From Megaustenia siamemsis (taxonomy: Eukaryota > Mollusca > Gastropoda > Stylommatophora > Ariophantidae): a stretch of 64,000 bases of DNA. This document shows positions 32,836 to 42,779 of the stretch, one piece after another. The position numbers were made by a program, and so were the translations under genes. Location of the stretch: the NCBI GenBank assembly GCA_032433765.1, contig JAVIAB010000139.1:46682421-46746420 (forward strand), in the 5' to 3' direction. Numbering within the stretch: the first letter of the stretch is position 1; the number at the start of each line of letters is the position of its first letter. The notes below the pieces were generated by a model. That model did no database searches. It was not told the origin of the DNA and worked only from the letters and a program-made list of their open reading frames with translations.

Positions 32836-33499
32836 TTTCTTACTTGAAGCTTTCTTGTCGTTCTAGATGATAGATAGAAAGTGAAAGTACCTAGTCTTTC
32901 GTCCAAGTTAAGAATCGGAGAAAGAACTTGACCGTGCATCTCACAAAGATGTGCACATCCTATACATATCTTTCACGGCGGCAGTAACACTATAGAATAC
33001 CTTTAACTTCGCTTCTATTCTTCATTGAATATCTTATATTATGCAGCCATGTCTGACTCAGATATCACTCAGCATCATCACCTTGTTCCATTTCCACATC
33101 AAAGGTTGGCACTCACGGAACTCAATTTCAACTTGTTTCTTGCTTTGTGATGCACGCTGTCACAGATTATTCTGTCCATCTCTTGATTATGCTGTGTCCA
33201 CTTTTTTCTTCCGTGTAACAACCTCCTCCTAGAAGATTATCTCTCGCTGACTCTTTATAAATATGTATTTACATATTGAAGAAACGTAAGCGTGCCTCAA
33301 TGTAACATTTATTAATAAATGATTAAACACAAATCTGTATTTTCCTAGACAAATATCTCCCGGATAGGGCTGAATACTTGCGTTGCAGACAAACAGTTAT
33401 ATGAGGAAACAGCACGGATAGTAATTTACAGTGGTTTAAACTAGAGACAAATAATAATACATGAATATTATTATGGAGGGAAACTTCCGAGGCGCCAGA
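32836..33499. other. No gene seen
   Basis: Unassigned sequence between the SINE and the foldback structure. Short frames carry no recognised motif. Confidence 0.4.
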
Positions 33500-33955
33500 T
33501 CTGCGAATCATTTCTGGGGAAGAGGTATGTTTATGACACTCGAAAAAAAAATTCACAAATAATCAACAGAAAAATAGCGTAGGGTTACAAACACAACTCG
33601 GGAACAAAATGTGTATCTATATTTTCCTTTTACAACAAGTATACATAAAACAGATACACAATCTGTTCCCGAGTTGTGATCGTAACCCTATGCTATAATC
33701 ATGAGTACACCAACGTGAAAGACGCTGCTAATGATAACTATCATTTTAGATAGTTGAGTTGGCCGTGTGCCCTATCGGATCGTCTGGTTTCACGTGGCAA
33801 GGCGCTGTGCCGAGGAGTACGGGTTCCATCCTCCTTCAGACCATCTGTTTATTTTTTCTCTTTTTGCTGTTGTTGATTATTTATGATTTTTTTTCTGAGT
33901 GCTGTAAACATACCTCTTCCCCTGAAATAATTCACTGATACATGGTCGCCTTGAC
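33500..33955. mobile_element. Foldback / inverted-repeat element
   Basis: Two nested pairs of arms. The outer arms are 33512-33580 and about 33875-33945, sharing GGGGAAGAGGTATGTTTA in opposite orientation. The inner arms are about 33582-33628 and 33648-33700, sharing AACTCGGGAACA. Between the inner right arm and the outer right arm lies an extra ~150 bp that breaks the symmetry. It contains GGGTTCCATCC, like a pol III box B, so that part may be a tRNA-like insert. Confidence 0.6.
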
Positions 33956-34437
33956 AGTCGATGTTTTGAACAATTTTACTTTTTAAAAAAAAGAGCTCTC
34001 AAAATACGAGGTAACTCCTACTAATTGCGCGGCAAGAAGGATTTATTTTAAGTGAAACCATCGCCCGATGAGATAAAAGATTCAGATACTGAACTCATTC
34101 GTTGTACATTTTTTGTAAGTTGTTAAAAGGTCACACATTTTACAGTGGTTTATTTTATGCATAGTAAACCAGGTATGTTAGCTTTAAAGTGTCGACTTTA
34201 ATTAAGCTGTCACTGTCACCGTAACTAACACACCAGCGTTAACGAACGGTGGATGAGAGTGACATTTATTCATTAATTGTTAAAATGTAAAAAAAAAAAA
34301 AAATGATCCCGCAGCTCAGAGCTGCCAGCTGGGCTTTATTTGGTTGGTAAACTTGGTTTACTGTTTGCTTACTTATTAACAACACAAACTGACTTTAATT
34401 GTGTGCGTGCTTCTCAGTCACAACCTGTTTGAGCTAA
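33956..34437. other. No gene seen
   Basis: AT-rich sequence with an A run near 34288. No recognised feature. Confidence 0.4.
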
Positions 34438-35240
34438 CTTAATAACGGTAATTTCCTAGTTTGATCAGATAAAGTAAGTATTTCAGTTTGGAAGAGTGAT
34501 GTCCCCTAAAATATGTCTGCCAAATACAGTGGTTCTACGCATCTTGGCGTTGGGGTCATTACGCTGGCATGTGTCACTCACACTGGCGTTTGGGTCAGCG
34601 TGGCGTTCGGGTCAGCGTCTGCGTCCAAATCGAGATGTTAATTAACACTTGGCTGAACCCCTATCCTTTCTTATGCTTCTTCTTACTAATTATCCGCCTA
34701 TATATATATGAGATAGAACTGCTTGCACAGAACAGAGACAGATGGCGAGATTTGATAAAATATCTTTAAAAGAAAACTGCTAGAACAAAAAATCCATATA
34801 GGAGAAGGTGTATCTTGGTCTACGCCCTATGGGCCGGTTACGGCTCGAAAGGTCAATAGATAGATAGATATATATAGGCTAGTTGTCTAATATTTAAAAA
34901 CCAGTAAGCAGTTCTGAGTTTGACAATCTTCCAACATTGGCAGTAAATTACGGCGATTGGTAATCAACCGCACAATTCCCTTCGATCAGAAGATCATAAT
35001 TAGGCCGAGTTTTGTCACGCGTTATAATATATTTATAAATATTTAACACTAAAGCTAAACCTAACCCCTGGACCCAACGCCCAATCAACAGATACTCCGA
35101 AATGATTACATGCCAGCGTAATGACCCAACGCCAAGAATGCGTAGAACCACTGTATTTTGGCAGACATATTTTAGGGGACATCACTCTTCCAAACTGAAA
35201 TACTATATCTGATCAAACTAGGAAATTACCTTAATAACTT
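34438..35240. mobile_element. Element with ~130-bp terminal inverted repeats, carrying a nested RTE tail
   Basis: The left arm (about 34443-34578) contains GTAATTTCCTAGTTTGATC, GAAGAGTGATGTCCCC and GGTTCTACGCAT. All recur in reverse complement at about 35107-35235. Similarity between the arms is high, with only small indels. The interior near 34550-34615 has a short tandem motif (GGCGTTTGGGTCAG, three times). No transposase is visible, so it is probably non-autonomous. Confidence 0.72.
34709..34868 (+). mobile_element. RTE-like LINE 3' end, copy g
   Basis: Contains the last codons (IELLAQNRDRWRDLIKYL) and the complete 3' end up to GGTCAATAGATAGATA. It is nested inside the inverted-repeat element. 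The flanks are TATATA-rich, so the target duplication cannot be delimited. Confidence 0.85.
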
Positions 35241-35878
35241 TATTTTAAAAAGATTATAAATAATAATACTTACTTATAAAATATTATAATACTAACTAAC
35301 TTACAGAAACAAAAAATATTCATGTGTATGAATGTATTTTACAAAATTGTTTTATTTGTTTAATTAAAATTAAAATAATACTTCTAAAGTAGACTAAAGT
35401 GACTAAAGCTGGGACAAAATTATTTTATAACAAGGGTCCAATTTGAATTTTCAAAACAAAAGAGAAAAGAGACAGAAAGTGTGAGAAAGCCTGTAAATTA
35501 GTCAAATTAGTGTAAATAGTAAAAAGTAAATGTGAATACATACTGAAATACTGAACAAAAAAACATAATTTTATTTATTAAGTTTTAACATGGGAAGAGC
35601 AATCACACTGAAAGTCAGAAAAGAAGTCAATTAGTCATTGATCCTATAAATTCTTATTCTTGTGTGTCTCCAGAACATTCAACTTTACTGTCAATCAAAG
35701 CACAGGGCAGTCCCTTGGCATAAGAGTAAGACTTGTCTGTAAAGAAGTAGAGAAAATGTCTAAGAATAGAGTTAGATGGACGGTGGTAACCTTGATTTGT
35801 GATGTCCCTGGCCTATGCTCCAAATAAGTTTAGGTGTCTAAAAAAGTGGACTTTGATTGATTGATTATTTGAATTTGT
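35241..35878. other. AT-rich sequence, no gene
   Basis: No exon or repeat recognised. Confidence 0.45.
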
Positions 35879-36039
35879 CTTAGTTAATTCTATCTATTGA
35901 CCTTTCGAGCCGTAACCGGCCATAGGGCGTAGACCAAGATACACCTTCTCCTATATGAATTTTTGTTCTAGCAGTTTTCTTTTAAAGATATTTTATCAAA
36001 TCTCGCCATCTGTCTCTGTTCTGTGCAAGCAGTTCTATC

Positions 36040-36924
36040 TCATTGAGGGAGCCGATTCCTGCTGCTCTTGCCTCTCTCATCAATGTTCTTCTCAGTGTCT
36101 CCCTGGGTCTTCCTCTTTTTTTTACCTGTTGTTTCCCATATGAGGGCTTGCTTTGCTATTCGATTATTATCTCTTCTCATGACATGTCCAACGTATGACC
36201 ATCGTCTTTTCTTTATTACTGAAGATATTAGTGGTTGATTGGCGATTTCTCTAATTTCCTCGTTTGTTTTGAATTCGTTCCATTCTATACCAAGTATTTT
36301 CCTTAGACATTTATTTTCGAATGCGTTCAACTTTGTTTCTATATCTCTTGTTGTTTTCCAGCTTTCACACGCATACGTAAGGGTTGATAGTACATTTGAT
36401 TTGAATAGCCTAAGTTTTGTGTTTGTGCTAATGAGTTCTGATTTCCACAACTTTTCAAGGCTTCTGAAAGACATTGCTGCTTTAGCCAGTCTGATTCTAA
36501 TTTCTTTGCTATTATCCCCTTCTCGATCAATGTGACTTCCAAGATAGATAAAGTGATCGATCTCTTCTACTGGTTTGTTTTCCATGTATATTTTGTCACT
36601 TGTTGGAATTAAACTTTTCATGACTTTAGTCTTTTCATGATTGACCTCAAGCCCAATTTTGCTGGCTATTGATGGTAGTTCATTTGTGTTTTCCTGCATC
36701 GTTTTTATCTGACTGCTGATGAGAACTATGTCATCAGCAAAGTCGAGGTCCTCCAAATGGTCTCCTTGTATCCATTCGATGCCTTTATTACCAGTGCAGC
36801 ATTTCTTCATTATGAAGTCCATAACAATTCCAAATAACAAGGGCGATAAAATACATCCTTGTTTAACCCCAGTTTCTATTGGGGGAAACATTCGCTCAGT
36901 CCTTCCTCTGTTCGAACTGCACAT
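36040..36924 (-). CDS. RTE-like ORF2, second part: RT catalytic core and C-terminus
   Basis: Picks up in the next frame with PIETGVKQGCILSPLLFG (motif B), then EDLDFADDIVLISSQ (catalytic FADD) and YLGSHIDREGD. The C-terminal domain follows (LSTLTYACESWKTTRD, KCLRKILGIEWNEFKTN, KKRRWSYVGHVMRRDNN). Near 36115 a shortened T run shifts the last ~25 residues out of the family sequence RGRPRETLRRTLMREA that is seen in other copies. Otherwise the domain is complete. Confidence 0.9.
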   Translation of the reverse strand: MCSSNRGRTERMFPPIETGVKQGCILSPLLFGIVMDFIMKKCCTGNKGIEWIQGDHLEDLDFADDIVLISSQIKTMQENTNELPSIASKIGLEVNHEKTKVMKSLIPTSDKIYMENKPVEEIDHFIYLGSHIDREGDNSKEIRIRLAKAAMSFRSLEKLWKSELISTNTKLRLFKSNVLSTLTYACESWKTTRDIETKLNAFENKCLRKILGIEWNEFKTNEEIREIANQPLISSVIKKRRWSYVGHVMRRDNNRIAKQALIWETTGKKKRKTQGDTEKNIDERGKSSRNRLPQ

Positions 36925-38536
36925 GTGTAACCATCATACATGTGTTTGATAATATTTATGATTTTTGATGGTAAGCCATATTGCTTCAGAATTTTCCACA
37001 AAGAATCTCTATGAATACTATCAAATGCTTTTTTGAAGTCGATGAAGTTAAGTACAAAAGGTTTTTGCTTTTCAATGTGTTCCTCCAATATAAGTCGTAG
37101 AGTGAAAATGTGGTCAAGACAGCTTCTCCCTTTTCTAAACCCAGCCTGTTCTTCACGCATTACTGTATCTATTGAATCCTTTATTCTATTTAGGATGATT
37201 TTACAGAATAACTTTGAGGCAACTGACAAAAGTGTCACGCCTCTCCAGTTGTTACAATCTCTAAGATTGCCCTTTTTTGGGATCTTAACAATGATTCCTT
37301 TTTTCCATTTATGAGGCGTCTTCTCTGTTTTCCAAATGATGTTGAACATTTTTTGGAGATGTATTAAATTATGGCTATCAATTGCCTTGAGGATCTCAGC
37401 TGTTAACTTATCCTCTCCAGCAGCCTTGTTATTGGTCATTAGCTTTAAGGTGGTTTCTATTTCACTCAAGGTGAAGTCATCTAAATTTACATCTAATTCT
37501 GCTGCTGGTGTTTCAGCTTCAAAATCTATTAAACTGTGAGGTAGTGGGCGGTTAAGAATTTCTTTGAAGTGTTCCGCCCAACGGGCTTTTATGTCTGCGC
37601 TTGTTGTTAGCATTAATCCAGATTTGTCTAGAATTGATGTTCCACTGGATGTATAGGTGTTTGTCAGCATCTTTTGTACAGTATAGAGAGTTCTGCTGTC
37701 TCCTGTAATTGCAGCTGTCTCTGCTTTCTCTGCCAAGTTGTCTATATAAGCTCTTGTATCTCTTCTTGCCGAACTTTTCACTTTGTTGTCTAATTCTTTG
37801 TATGTTGCTTTTGCCAGAACCTTTCCAAGATCTGTCTTTACATTAGTCATGGCTCTCTTCGCTTCTCTTCTTTCTTTGATGTATTTCCATGTGGTGTCTG
37901 AAATCCAAGCTCGTTTTTCCATTTTCTTCAGTCTGGCACTTGCTTCTGCTGCTGTCATTAGTATTTTGCTCTGTGAGTCCCACATTTCATTGATATCTAA
38001 GTCTATTTCACCAAGTGCTGAATAACAATTACTTAGCTCTATGTTAAACTTTTCCTTTATGGCTTCATCTTTCAGTTTATGACTATCAATTTTATGTGTA
38101 ATTGACCTCTTCTGTTGGTTTCTAAATTTTAATCTTATTTTCCCAATGCACAGGTTGTGGTCACTATTAACATCAGCACCTCTGTATGCTCTTACATCTA
38201 TTAATGATGATCTGAATTGTTGTTTAATACATAGGTGGTCAATTTGATTTGATGTTCTATCATCAGGAGATATCCATGTTGTTTTGTGAATATTTTTGTG
38301 TGGAAATAATGTCCCACCTATAACTAAATTTTCTATTAAACATAATTCTATTAATCTTTCTCCATTCTGACTTGTTGTATTACAGCCTTCTCTCCCCATC
38401 ACATGTTCCACTCCTGCGTTATCTTGTCCTACTTTGGCGTTGAAGTCTCCCATTACAATTAAAAGATCGTGTTTTGGTATTTTGTTTATAAGTTGTTGCA
38501 GTTGGTTATAAAAATCATCCTTAGCTTCATCATCAG
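36876..38536 (-). CDS. RTE-like ORF2, first part: endonuclease end, linker, RT motifs up to A
   Basis: The frame is open from the truncation point (YNQLQQLINKIPKHDLL) and its first ATG is at 38453. Endonuclease motifs are visible: VMGDFNAKVG, NQIDHLCI and NSDHNLCIGK (the SDH motif). A charged linker follows, then WRGVTLLSVASKLFCK, QAGFRKGRSCLDHIF and NFIDFKKAFDSIHR (motif A). The frame ends at GLSECFPQ because a run of five G at 36881-36885 shifts it; copy a has three G there. The endonuclease nicks target DNA and the reverse transcriptase primes from the nick. Confidence 0.9.
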
Positions 38537-38547
38537 CTTAGTTAATT

Positions 38548-39004
38548 ACTGATTAATTAATCAACTCAGTAGTGAGTGTCAACTGTAGACTAGTGTAGAT
38601 TAACAAACATTGATGTTTTTTCGTGTTTGATTTCAAATTAAAAGAACTCAATTCAAACTGAGGCAGTTCAAGTTTATTATTATTATTAATTTAGTCTTGG
38701 TTATACGGTCTGTATAACAACATTGTGTAAGTTTTGTTTGTAAAATTTTGTTGTTTAAATGTTTAATTCTTATCTCAAGCCTGACAACATAAACATGACC
38801 ACATTTGATTTCACTTCCAAACTTACCATCCTAGTTTGCAAATTAAGGTAATAACTTATAGTGTGAAATCGGTGGGTTTTTTTCCCTATTTAACTTGTGA
38901 ATGACTTATTTTTTACTGATGTTGTTGCTCTTAGTCTTGCTACCATTAATTCATTAATTAGTTCATTCATTCAATGAATGTTATTATTTGCAATCTCCAC
39001 GCTT
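38548..39004. other. AT-rich sequence, no gene
   Basis: No coding signal recognised between the two LINEs. Confidence 0.45.
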
Positions 39005-39955
39005 TGGGAGAACATGGCCTAGGAGAGACAAATGACAGGGGATAGATTGGGCAAAGACACATTAAATTATTATAGGTAACACATAGCAACATCCTAGACG
39101 ACTATGGACATGGCAAAGCCCAGACAACAAAGTACACAATCAAATTGATTTTATACTGGTACAGAGAAGATACAGGAATGGGCTAAATCTGTTAAAACAA
39201 GGCCTGAAGCAGATTGCAATAATTTGATTGTGTTTCAGTAGTTGGAAAAATGGGAATAAAACTGCGGAAGACACATAAATTCCCAAGAAATATGAAATTA
39301 GAACTAGATATGCTTAAAGTAGATAGATGCTTAAAGTGATAAGTACAGTACTACAGTACAGTACAAAATAGATATAATGCTATTGAGAAAATACAGAACA
39401 TCGAGCAGCAGTGGGAAATGCTTAAACAATTGATTCAACAAACATCAAAAAAAGTAATACCAGTGACTAAAAGAATCAACAAAAAGAAATGGATGACAGA
39501 AGAAATACTAGAACTAATGGACAAAGGTTGAAAATATAAGAAAGAAGAACAGACATACAAAATATTGCACAAAGAGATAAAAAAACAGATGCAGAGAAGC
39601 AAGGAAGGATAGTTAAAGCATAAATGTGAGGAAATGGAAAAAAACCAACAGAAGAAAGACTCAAAAATGTGTGCACAATCAGTTAAATGAATTAACTGGA
39701 AGGAAAGATGTCAAAGTTTCAGGATGTTTGAAATCAAAGGAAGGAAATATAATACATGTAAATACTTATTTGCAACTGGCAAAGTACAGGGAAAGAGAAA
39801 TCACGGATGACAAAGAGAGAAGATACTAGATAGCTTTGTGTCATGGCATAGAAAACAGTCAACAACAGAATTGATATGATGCACTGTGGATAGAAGATGG
39901 TGGAAGGACTTGATCACCTACTCCAACTGGGATTGCACATGATGATGATGATGAC
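39005..39955 (+). mobile_element. Degenerate LINE: endonuclease end, linker and 3' terminus
   Basis: The plus strand shows LGETNDRG near 39030, then KTRPEADCNN, RKTHKFPRNMKLELDML, KRINKKKWMTEEILEL and HNQLNELTGRKDVKVSG (39626-39829). This is the endonuclease C-terminus and linker of a BovB-like LINE. The reverse transcriptase is deleted, and the end is RWWKDLITYS near 39896 followed by a GATGATGATGATGA tail. Confidence 0.65.
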
Positions 39956-39977
39956 ACTGTTTTGAATTGACTTTGAC

Positions 39978-40451
39978 AGCTTTGATATAGAAGGTTGTGA
40001 TTTGTTATATAGCTTTGATATAGAAGGTTGTGATTTGTTATACAGCTTTGATATAGAAGGTTGTGATTTGTTATATAGCTTTGATATAGAAGGTTGTGAT
40101 TTGTTATATAGCTTTGATATAGAAGGTTGTGATTTGTTATATAGCTTTAATATAGAAGGTTGTGATTTGTTATACAGCTTTGATATAGAAGGTTGTGATT
40201 TGTTATATAGCTTTGATATAGAAGGTTGTGATTTGTTATATAGCTTTGATATAGAAGGTTGTGATTTGTTATACAGCTTTGATATAGAAGGTTGTGATTT
40301 GTTATACAGCTTTGATATAGAAGGTTGTGATTTGTTATACAGCTTTGATATAGAAGGTTGTGATTTGTTATATAGCTTTGATATAGAAGGTTGTGATTTG
40401 TTATATAGCTTTGATATAGAAGGTTGTGATTTGTTATATAGCTTTGATATA
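39978..40451 (+). repeat. 33-bp minisatellite, 14 units plus a partial
   Basis: Unit AGCTTTGATATAGAAGG followed by TTGTGATTTGTTATAT, head to tail and nearly identical. Variation is a T/C change at the last base and one G to A (AGCTTTAATATA) in unit 6. Because 33 is a multiple of 3 and one frame lacks stops, a long chance frame (SFDIEGCDLLY repeated) results. That frame has no ATG. Confidence 0.97.
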
Positions 40452-40779
40452 ACCTGTTATTGCCTCTTGGTATTTGCTGCTAAGATGTGCTGGTATCCAC
40501 TTGGATGTTTGAAAAAACAGGTTATCAATTGAAGTCAGTCTGTTTGTCCACTAAATCATTTTTTTTTAGATTCTCAGTCTCTATATTTAATTAAATTATA
40601 TTCAGTGAGCACAATTGTTTTTCAGCCTGTCTTGTGCTGTATTCTTGTTTTTCCAATCTCAAATTCATCATCAGCATTAGTTATTCCATTTACCTGTAAT
40701 AAGTGACATTTTGTAAATGTTATTTTTTAGTTTGATAATCGTAATACATTGCCATTCCACTTGCTCATTAAGCTGAGCC
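40452..40779. other. No gene seen
   Basis: AT-rich spacer between the minisatellite and an RTE-like tail. Confidence 0.45.
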
Positions 40780-40790
40780 ATCATTGTATG

Positions 40791-41106
40791 ACGTTGGACA
40801 TGTGATGAGAAGAGATAATAATCGAATAGCAAAGCAAGCCCTCATATGGGAAACAACAGGTAAAAGAAAAAGAGGAAGACCCAGGGAGACACTGAGAAGA
40901 ACATTGATGAGAGAGGCAAGAGCAGCAGGAATCGGCTCCCTCAATGAGATAGAACTGCTTGCACAGAACAGAGACAGATGGCGAGATTTAATAAAATATC
41001 TTTAAAAGAAAACTGCTAGAACAAAAATTCATATAGGAGAAGGTGTATCTTGGTCTACGCCCTATGGGCCGGTTACGGCTCGAAAGGTCAATAGATAGAT
41101 AGATAG
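40791..41106 (+). mobile_element. RTE-like LINE 3' end, copy d
   Basis: An 11-bp target duplication ATCATTGTATG is at 40780-40790 and 41107-41117. The truncated frame HVMRRDNNRIAKQALIWE ... GRPRETLRRTLMREA ... RWRDLIKYL is intact to its stop. The conserved 3' end GGCTCGAAAGGTCAATAG and a GATA tail follow. Confidence 0.93.
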
Positions 41107-41117
41107 ATCATTGTATG

Positions 41118-41499
41118 TATGTGTTCAAAATGCTGGACATTTTACCTGAGCTTGTCTCTCAATTTTGTTGTAAATTTCTGGGATGTCATTTATTACTTCA
41201 AGAAGCATAAAGGATTCTAGGAGCAGACTCATTGGTCATCAGTTGCTTTCAAATGATGAAGTGAAGTGTGTGCATGCTCTGCACATAGTTTCTATAGCTT
41301 GCTTCCTGTGTGTGCACCTAGTTCACCTTGTAAAATATCATTTCTGTGTATTCATTATGTATTTCAAATTGCACGTTTATGAATTTATTCTTATTGATTT
41401 CTGTATTGAGGATATTTGAGCCTTATATATAATCAGTATGCCACTGTTCTAACTCTTTATTGTCTGTTGAAGAGGATGGAGTTCTTATAGATTTTTTGT
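41118..41499. other. No gene seen
   Basis: Sequence upstream of the first recognised MDC1-like exon. It might hold a non-coding first exon, but none can be identified. Confidence 0.35.
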
Positions 41500-41712
41500 T
41501 TACACATAAAGAGACATAATAATCTACTTAAAGTAATCTTGGAGGGGAAAATACAAGATAAAAAAGGTAGAGGCAGACAAAGATTAAAGTGGACGGACAA
41601 TATCAAGAGATGGACAAGAAAACCTTTAACAGCAAAGAACATCAAGGTAAGAGACAGAGTGAAATGATGATCCATGGTAGCCAACCTTCAATGTGGAGAC
41701 AGCATAATTTGA
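41500..41712 (+). mobile_element. BovB-like LINE 3' end
   Basis: Same 3' region as 14780-14980 (AAAGTAATCTTGGAGGGGAA, GGTAGCCAACCTTCAATG), with several substitutions. Confidence 0.7.
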
Positions 41713-41731
41713 TTATTACACCTTCAAGTGA

Positions 41732-41987
41732 GCCGCGATAGCTCAGTGGTTAGTGAACTGGACTACCACGGACAAGGGGTAGGGTTCGATACCAACCGAC
41801 GGCTTCTGGGTTCACCCAGCCTTAAATGGGTACCGGATTTTTTCTGGGAAAGTAAAGCAGCACGGGCATAATACTGACCACACTACCCCAAAAATCATGT
41901 GCTGAAGGTCTGTAAAATATAGGGTCACTAACACCATATTTCCCTATACGCCACTTGGCGTGACGGGGGTACTTTACTTTACTTTTT
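41732..41987 (+). mobile_element. tRNA-derived SINE, copy 4, with 16-bp target duplication
   Basis: Full-length copy: box A TAGCTCAGTGGT, box B GGGTTCGATACC, the TAAATGGGTACCGG body and an ACTTTACTTTACT tail. TTACACCTTCAAGTGA is exact at 41716-41731 and 41988-42003. The clean duplication suggests a fairly recent insertion. Confidence 0.94.
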
Positions 41988-42244
41988 TTACACCTTCAAG
42001 TGAATGGTTCTTTTACTCTCTCTCACAGTTCCCTGTTTCTTTATGTGAAAAATCGCATGAAGATCTTGATAGTCTTGAGCTGTTTGCTGCCTTTCTTTTT
42101 AGAATCACCAATGTGCACATGTAAGGATGAACTAGAGAAATAAAGAAAAAAAATGGTCTTGTAGAAAACATTAAAGATAGGATTAAAAATGTTATTTAAT
42201 GCCATTGTTTCTGAAATTATGTTTTTATTTTTATACAAACAGAG

Positions 42245-42352
42245 ATGGACAGTTCTGATGATTTTGATCAAACTCAAGCTGTGGTTTTTGAAGACTGTAA
42301 TGAAGGAGGTGATCCCACAGATGAGTCGGAATCTAATGAGGAGAAAAAGCCT
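42245..42352 (+). CDS. MDC1: MDC1-like exon 1: start codon and TQ motif
   Basis: ATG at 42245 follows a splice acceptor (ATACAAACAG), so a non-coding exon lies upstream. It encodes MDSSDDFDQTQAVVFED, an acidic Ser/Glu-rich stretch, then KKP, and stops at a GTATGT donor in phase 0. Human MDC1 starts with an acidic segment holding a Thr-Gln near residue 4. ATM phosphorylates that Thr, and the FHA domain of a second MDC1 binds it to form dimers. Here the TQAV at residues 10-13 fills that place. Joined to exons 2-5 it precedes a complete FHA domain. MDC1 is a nuclear adaptor that reads phosphorylated H2A.X at DNA breaks. The identification rests on the TQ motif plus FHA; BRCT domains would be further 3'. 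Confidence 0.75.
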
Positions 42353-42556
42353 GTATGTATCCATGTTGATGGTGAACTTCACTTCACAAAATTCTTTAAA
42401 AGCACAAGATATTTTTTTTAATTTCATTGTGAGGTGCAAGTGATAATTCTTTAAAGATGAACTTCATTTATTATTTATCCAATATGTTTCTTTCAATATA
42501 AATGAGCTTGATTGTAATTTTTATTTTTTTTTATTTAGAGAAATAATACACTACAC
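42353..42556 (+). other. MDC1-like intron 1, left end
   Basis: Intron from donor GTATGT up to the hAT element. The base string CACTACAC at 42549-42556 is the left target duplication of that element. Confidence 0.6.
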
Positions 42557-42779
42557 CAGTGGTGGCCAACTTGAGGTTGCCCGAGGGCCGGATTAAAGCC
42601 AAGGCCAAGACCCGCGGGCCACACTTAAGAATATCATCAAAAATGACAGTAGGGACCTATGCGATATAGTAATATATAAATAATGCTTGCACTTTGACTA
42701 CATATTTGATTTGTAACAAATCCATTAATTATTCATTTTAAAATTACCTTTAATGTCTCAGTGCGACGATTGTGACTTG

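Larger units (their letters stand above)
35890..38536 (-). mobile_element. RTE-like LINE (GATA tail), copy b, best copy
   Basis: An 11-bp target duplication CTTAGTTAATT flanks it at 35879-35889 and 38537-38547. It is truncated at the 5' side inside the endonuclease, and retains the endonuclease C-terminal half, the linker, the full reverse transcriptase, the C-terminal domain and the 3' end. Only about two frameshifts are evident, both at homopolymers. Confidence 0.94.

Noticed and set aside
39978..40451. Direct repeats resembling a CRISPR array
   Set aside because: The units are head to tail with no unique spacers, and the DNA is eukaryotic.
40002..40532. 176-codon frame made of repeated SFDIEGCDLLY
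   Set aside because: It starts at TTG, not ATG, and exists because the minisatellite period is 33 and one frame lacks a stop. There is no codon-level constraint or known repeat protein.
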